From NCBI GenBank assembly GCA_054601695.1, contig BAAHQB010000249.1:1-64000 (forward strand): DNA of 64,000 nucleotides, in the 5' to 3' direction. The notes below the pieces were generated by a model. It was not told the origin of the DNA, made no database searches, and saw only the letters and a program-made list of their open reading frames with translations. The DNA is from Amorphochlora amoebiformis. Its lineage: Eukaryota > Cercozoa > Chlorarachniophyceae. How positions within the stretch are numbered: the first letter of the stretch is position 1; the number at the start of each line of letters is the position of its first letter. Both the position numbers and the translations under genes were made by a program. Shown here piece by piece: positions 58,669 to 64,000 of this stretch.

Positions 58669-58727
58669 ATACATACATGTAAATGTATTTTTCCATACGG
58701 CAATATGTACACAGATATGCGCGTGTG

Positions 58728-58764
<37 letters not shown>

Positions 58765-60125
58765 AACATATATGTATATATATATATATATATATGCATT
58801 ATAACTTATTGCAGTACCAAATGACATAGGCGTACTATAATGCAGATGGAAGGCTCGTGACATGTGTATGTGACATGTATGTGGATTCTGTACTCACGTA
58901 GCGACAACACGTACATACCGTCCTCTAGCGTGACATACACGTGCGTCTACACATTCATATGGTTATAACTATTTCTACACAGGCACCAGAAGAGTTATAA
59001 GTACGAAACAACAGTCTCGAACACCAGGACGATGACATTCATCTAGTTCATTAGTATGGTATCATGATAAGCTAGATAAGAATAATACAATAACTCATTG
59101 TTAAGACTTAAGAGTGGAGAGAGCTTTTATTGGACTCCCTACTCAGTAAGTTTGTGTAGACTCTAAAGACTAGGAATTGAAAGAGATTAATTATAATTAT
59201 ACGTTAACGTACGCCGTGACATACTGCCCGTGGACCATCTGAAGCATGGCCGCTGGCCCGCTACCGTGAATTGAAATCGTACGTAGTACATGTGCGAGCC
59301 GTAAAAGTTGAATTAAGTTTGTATAATGATTAATATTCGTGTGGATTGTAAGCGGATGATATCTAGATATCACTTTGTAGCTCTAGTATCTATTCATCTG
59401 TAACATACATCTGTTACATTCTGGACGCCATTCTCTGGATTCTCTGGATTTAACTTTGTCGTTCTTGTCACTAGTGTCTAGCATATCCGACATGCCACTA
59501 TTCCTGACTCCTGAGTCATGACTCATGATCACTAGCTACACTGGATACATGCAGTTGTAGACTTGTAGTACTAGAGTAATTCTAGTAGTACGCTACCTGG
59601 GCTACCTAGCTACCGTGAGTCTGGACTCTGGACAGTAGTACAGTACCATCTACTAGATCTATTAGATCTCGACTACACTCGGAACAAAGCCTAGAAAGCT
59701 TACAATTACGTTAGCAGTATTAGAGATTCCAGAGATTTTAGACTGAGGAATAACTAGATAACTACTACTAGTACTAGTGCTTAGATGTTCTAGATGTTAA
59801 TTATCCGTCAGGTCTGTTACGGTTATCGATGAACTCAATTCTAGCCGTGCAATTAGAGATTCTAGAGATTTTAGACTGGGGAATAATTTAATGTTATCCG
59901 TCACTGGACCGTCAGGCCTCCTGTTATCGATCAACACAAACTGCAGCTGTATCGCGCCAAAGTCTAGAAAAACTACACGTGCATCTCTAGCCGGGCCTTG
60001 GCAAGATCTACCAGACCTTCTCTCTGATGGAGATACCGTATTCGACGCCAACCTATGCAGGGCTCTATCTGGCATACATCTAGTACATGCACATTGTTAA
60101 GTTAGAAGTCTGGTGATTACACTAG
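58298..60125. other. Intergenic: (TA)n and unique spacer between convergent genes
   Basis: 58380-58800 is mainly (TA)n. 58800-60125 is unique and rich in CTAG, with a repeated AGAGATTCTAGAGATTTTAG-like motif near 59725 and 59851. Short ORFs on both strands at 59797-60100 show no family resemblance. Confidence 0.65.

Positions 60126-64000
<3,875 letters not shown>

Overview
This window is the left end of a eukaryotic chromosome. It opens with an uninterrupted array of CCCTAA (TTAGGG-type telomere), passes through a degenerate telomeric zone mixed with the variant CCCGACA, and enters a subtelomere with broken Ty1/copia retrotransposon pieces and an interstitial telomeric array. Spliceosomal introns, TTAGGG telomeres, copia and pogo-like elements, and a nickel-transporter-family protein of the kind known from algae and plants suggest a protist, possibly algal. 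I cannot name the lineage. More than a third of the window looks like (TA)n or related simple repeat, and most of the short ORFs there are only those repeats translated.

Layout. 1-1760: telomere and degenerate telomere. 1760-6220: subtelomeric duplication, copia gag relics, 80-bp and 29-bp minisatellites. 6731-14731: two predicted multi-exon genes for low-complexity proteins. 17662-20813 (-): a SNAP-25-like Qbc-SNARE. 21086-29282 (+): a ZDHHC6-like palmitoyltransferase, divergent from the SNARE. 31649-35400: a pogo-like DDE transposase with flanking ORFs. 38013-39663 (-): weakly supported exons. 39892-46598 (+): a nickel/cobalt-transporter-like membrane protein with a large His-rich insert. 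51533-58297 (+): a Myb/telobox protein. 60126-64000 (-): the C-terminal half of a PP2C phosphatase, cut by the window end.

I assembled the gene models by hand, by requiring GT...AG boundaries, a consistent reading-frame phase across every junction, and recognisable family motifs running across junctions. The five conserved genes (SNARE, ZDHHC6, NicO-like, telobox, PP2C) satisfy this over 8, 11, 9, 9 and 8 exons. The SNARE needs one single-base frameshift to be corrected.

The most unusual signal is a repeated theme. Tandem duplications are centred on splice sites in every one of the five conserved genes: either the intron's 3' end plus the first bases of the exon, or the last exon bases plus the 5' splice site, copied two to six times. 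In the PP2C gene a whole 250-nt intron is exactly eight head-to-tail 31/32-nt units, each beginning GT and ending TTTTAG. Nearly every long intron also carries a (TA)n array, including one inside the transposase ORF whose 252-nt TA intron is stop-free and a multiple of three. Introns here appear to grow by local tandem duplication and (TA)n expansion. Two protein architectures also stand out: a PH/GRAM-like segment between the two SNARE helices, and a His/Gln-rich insert of about 450 residues inside the nickel-transporter-like protein.
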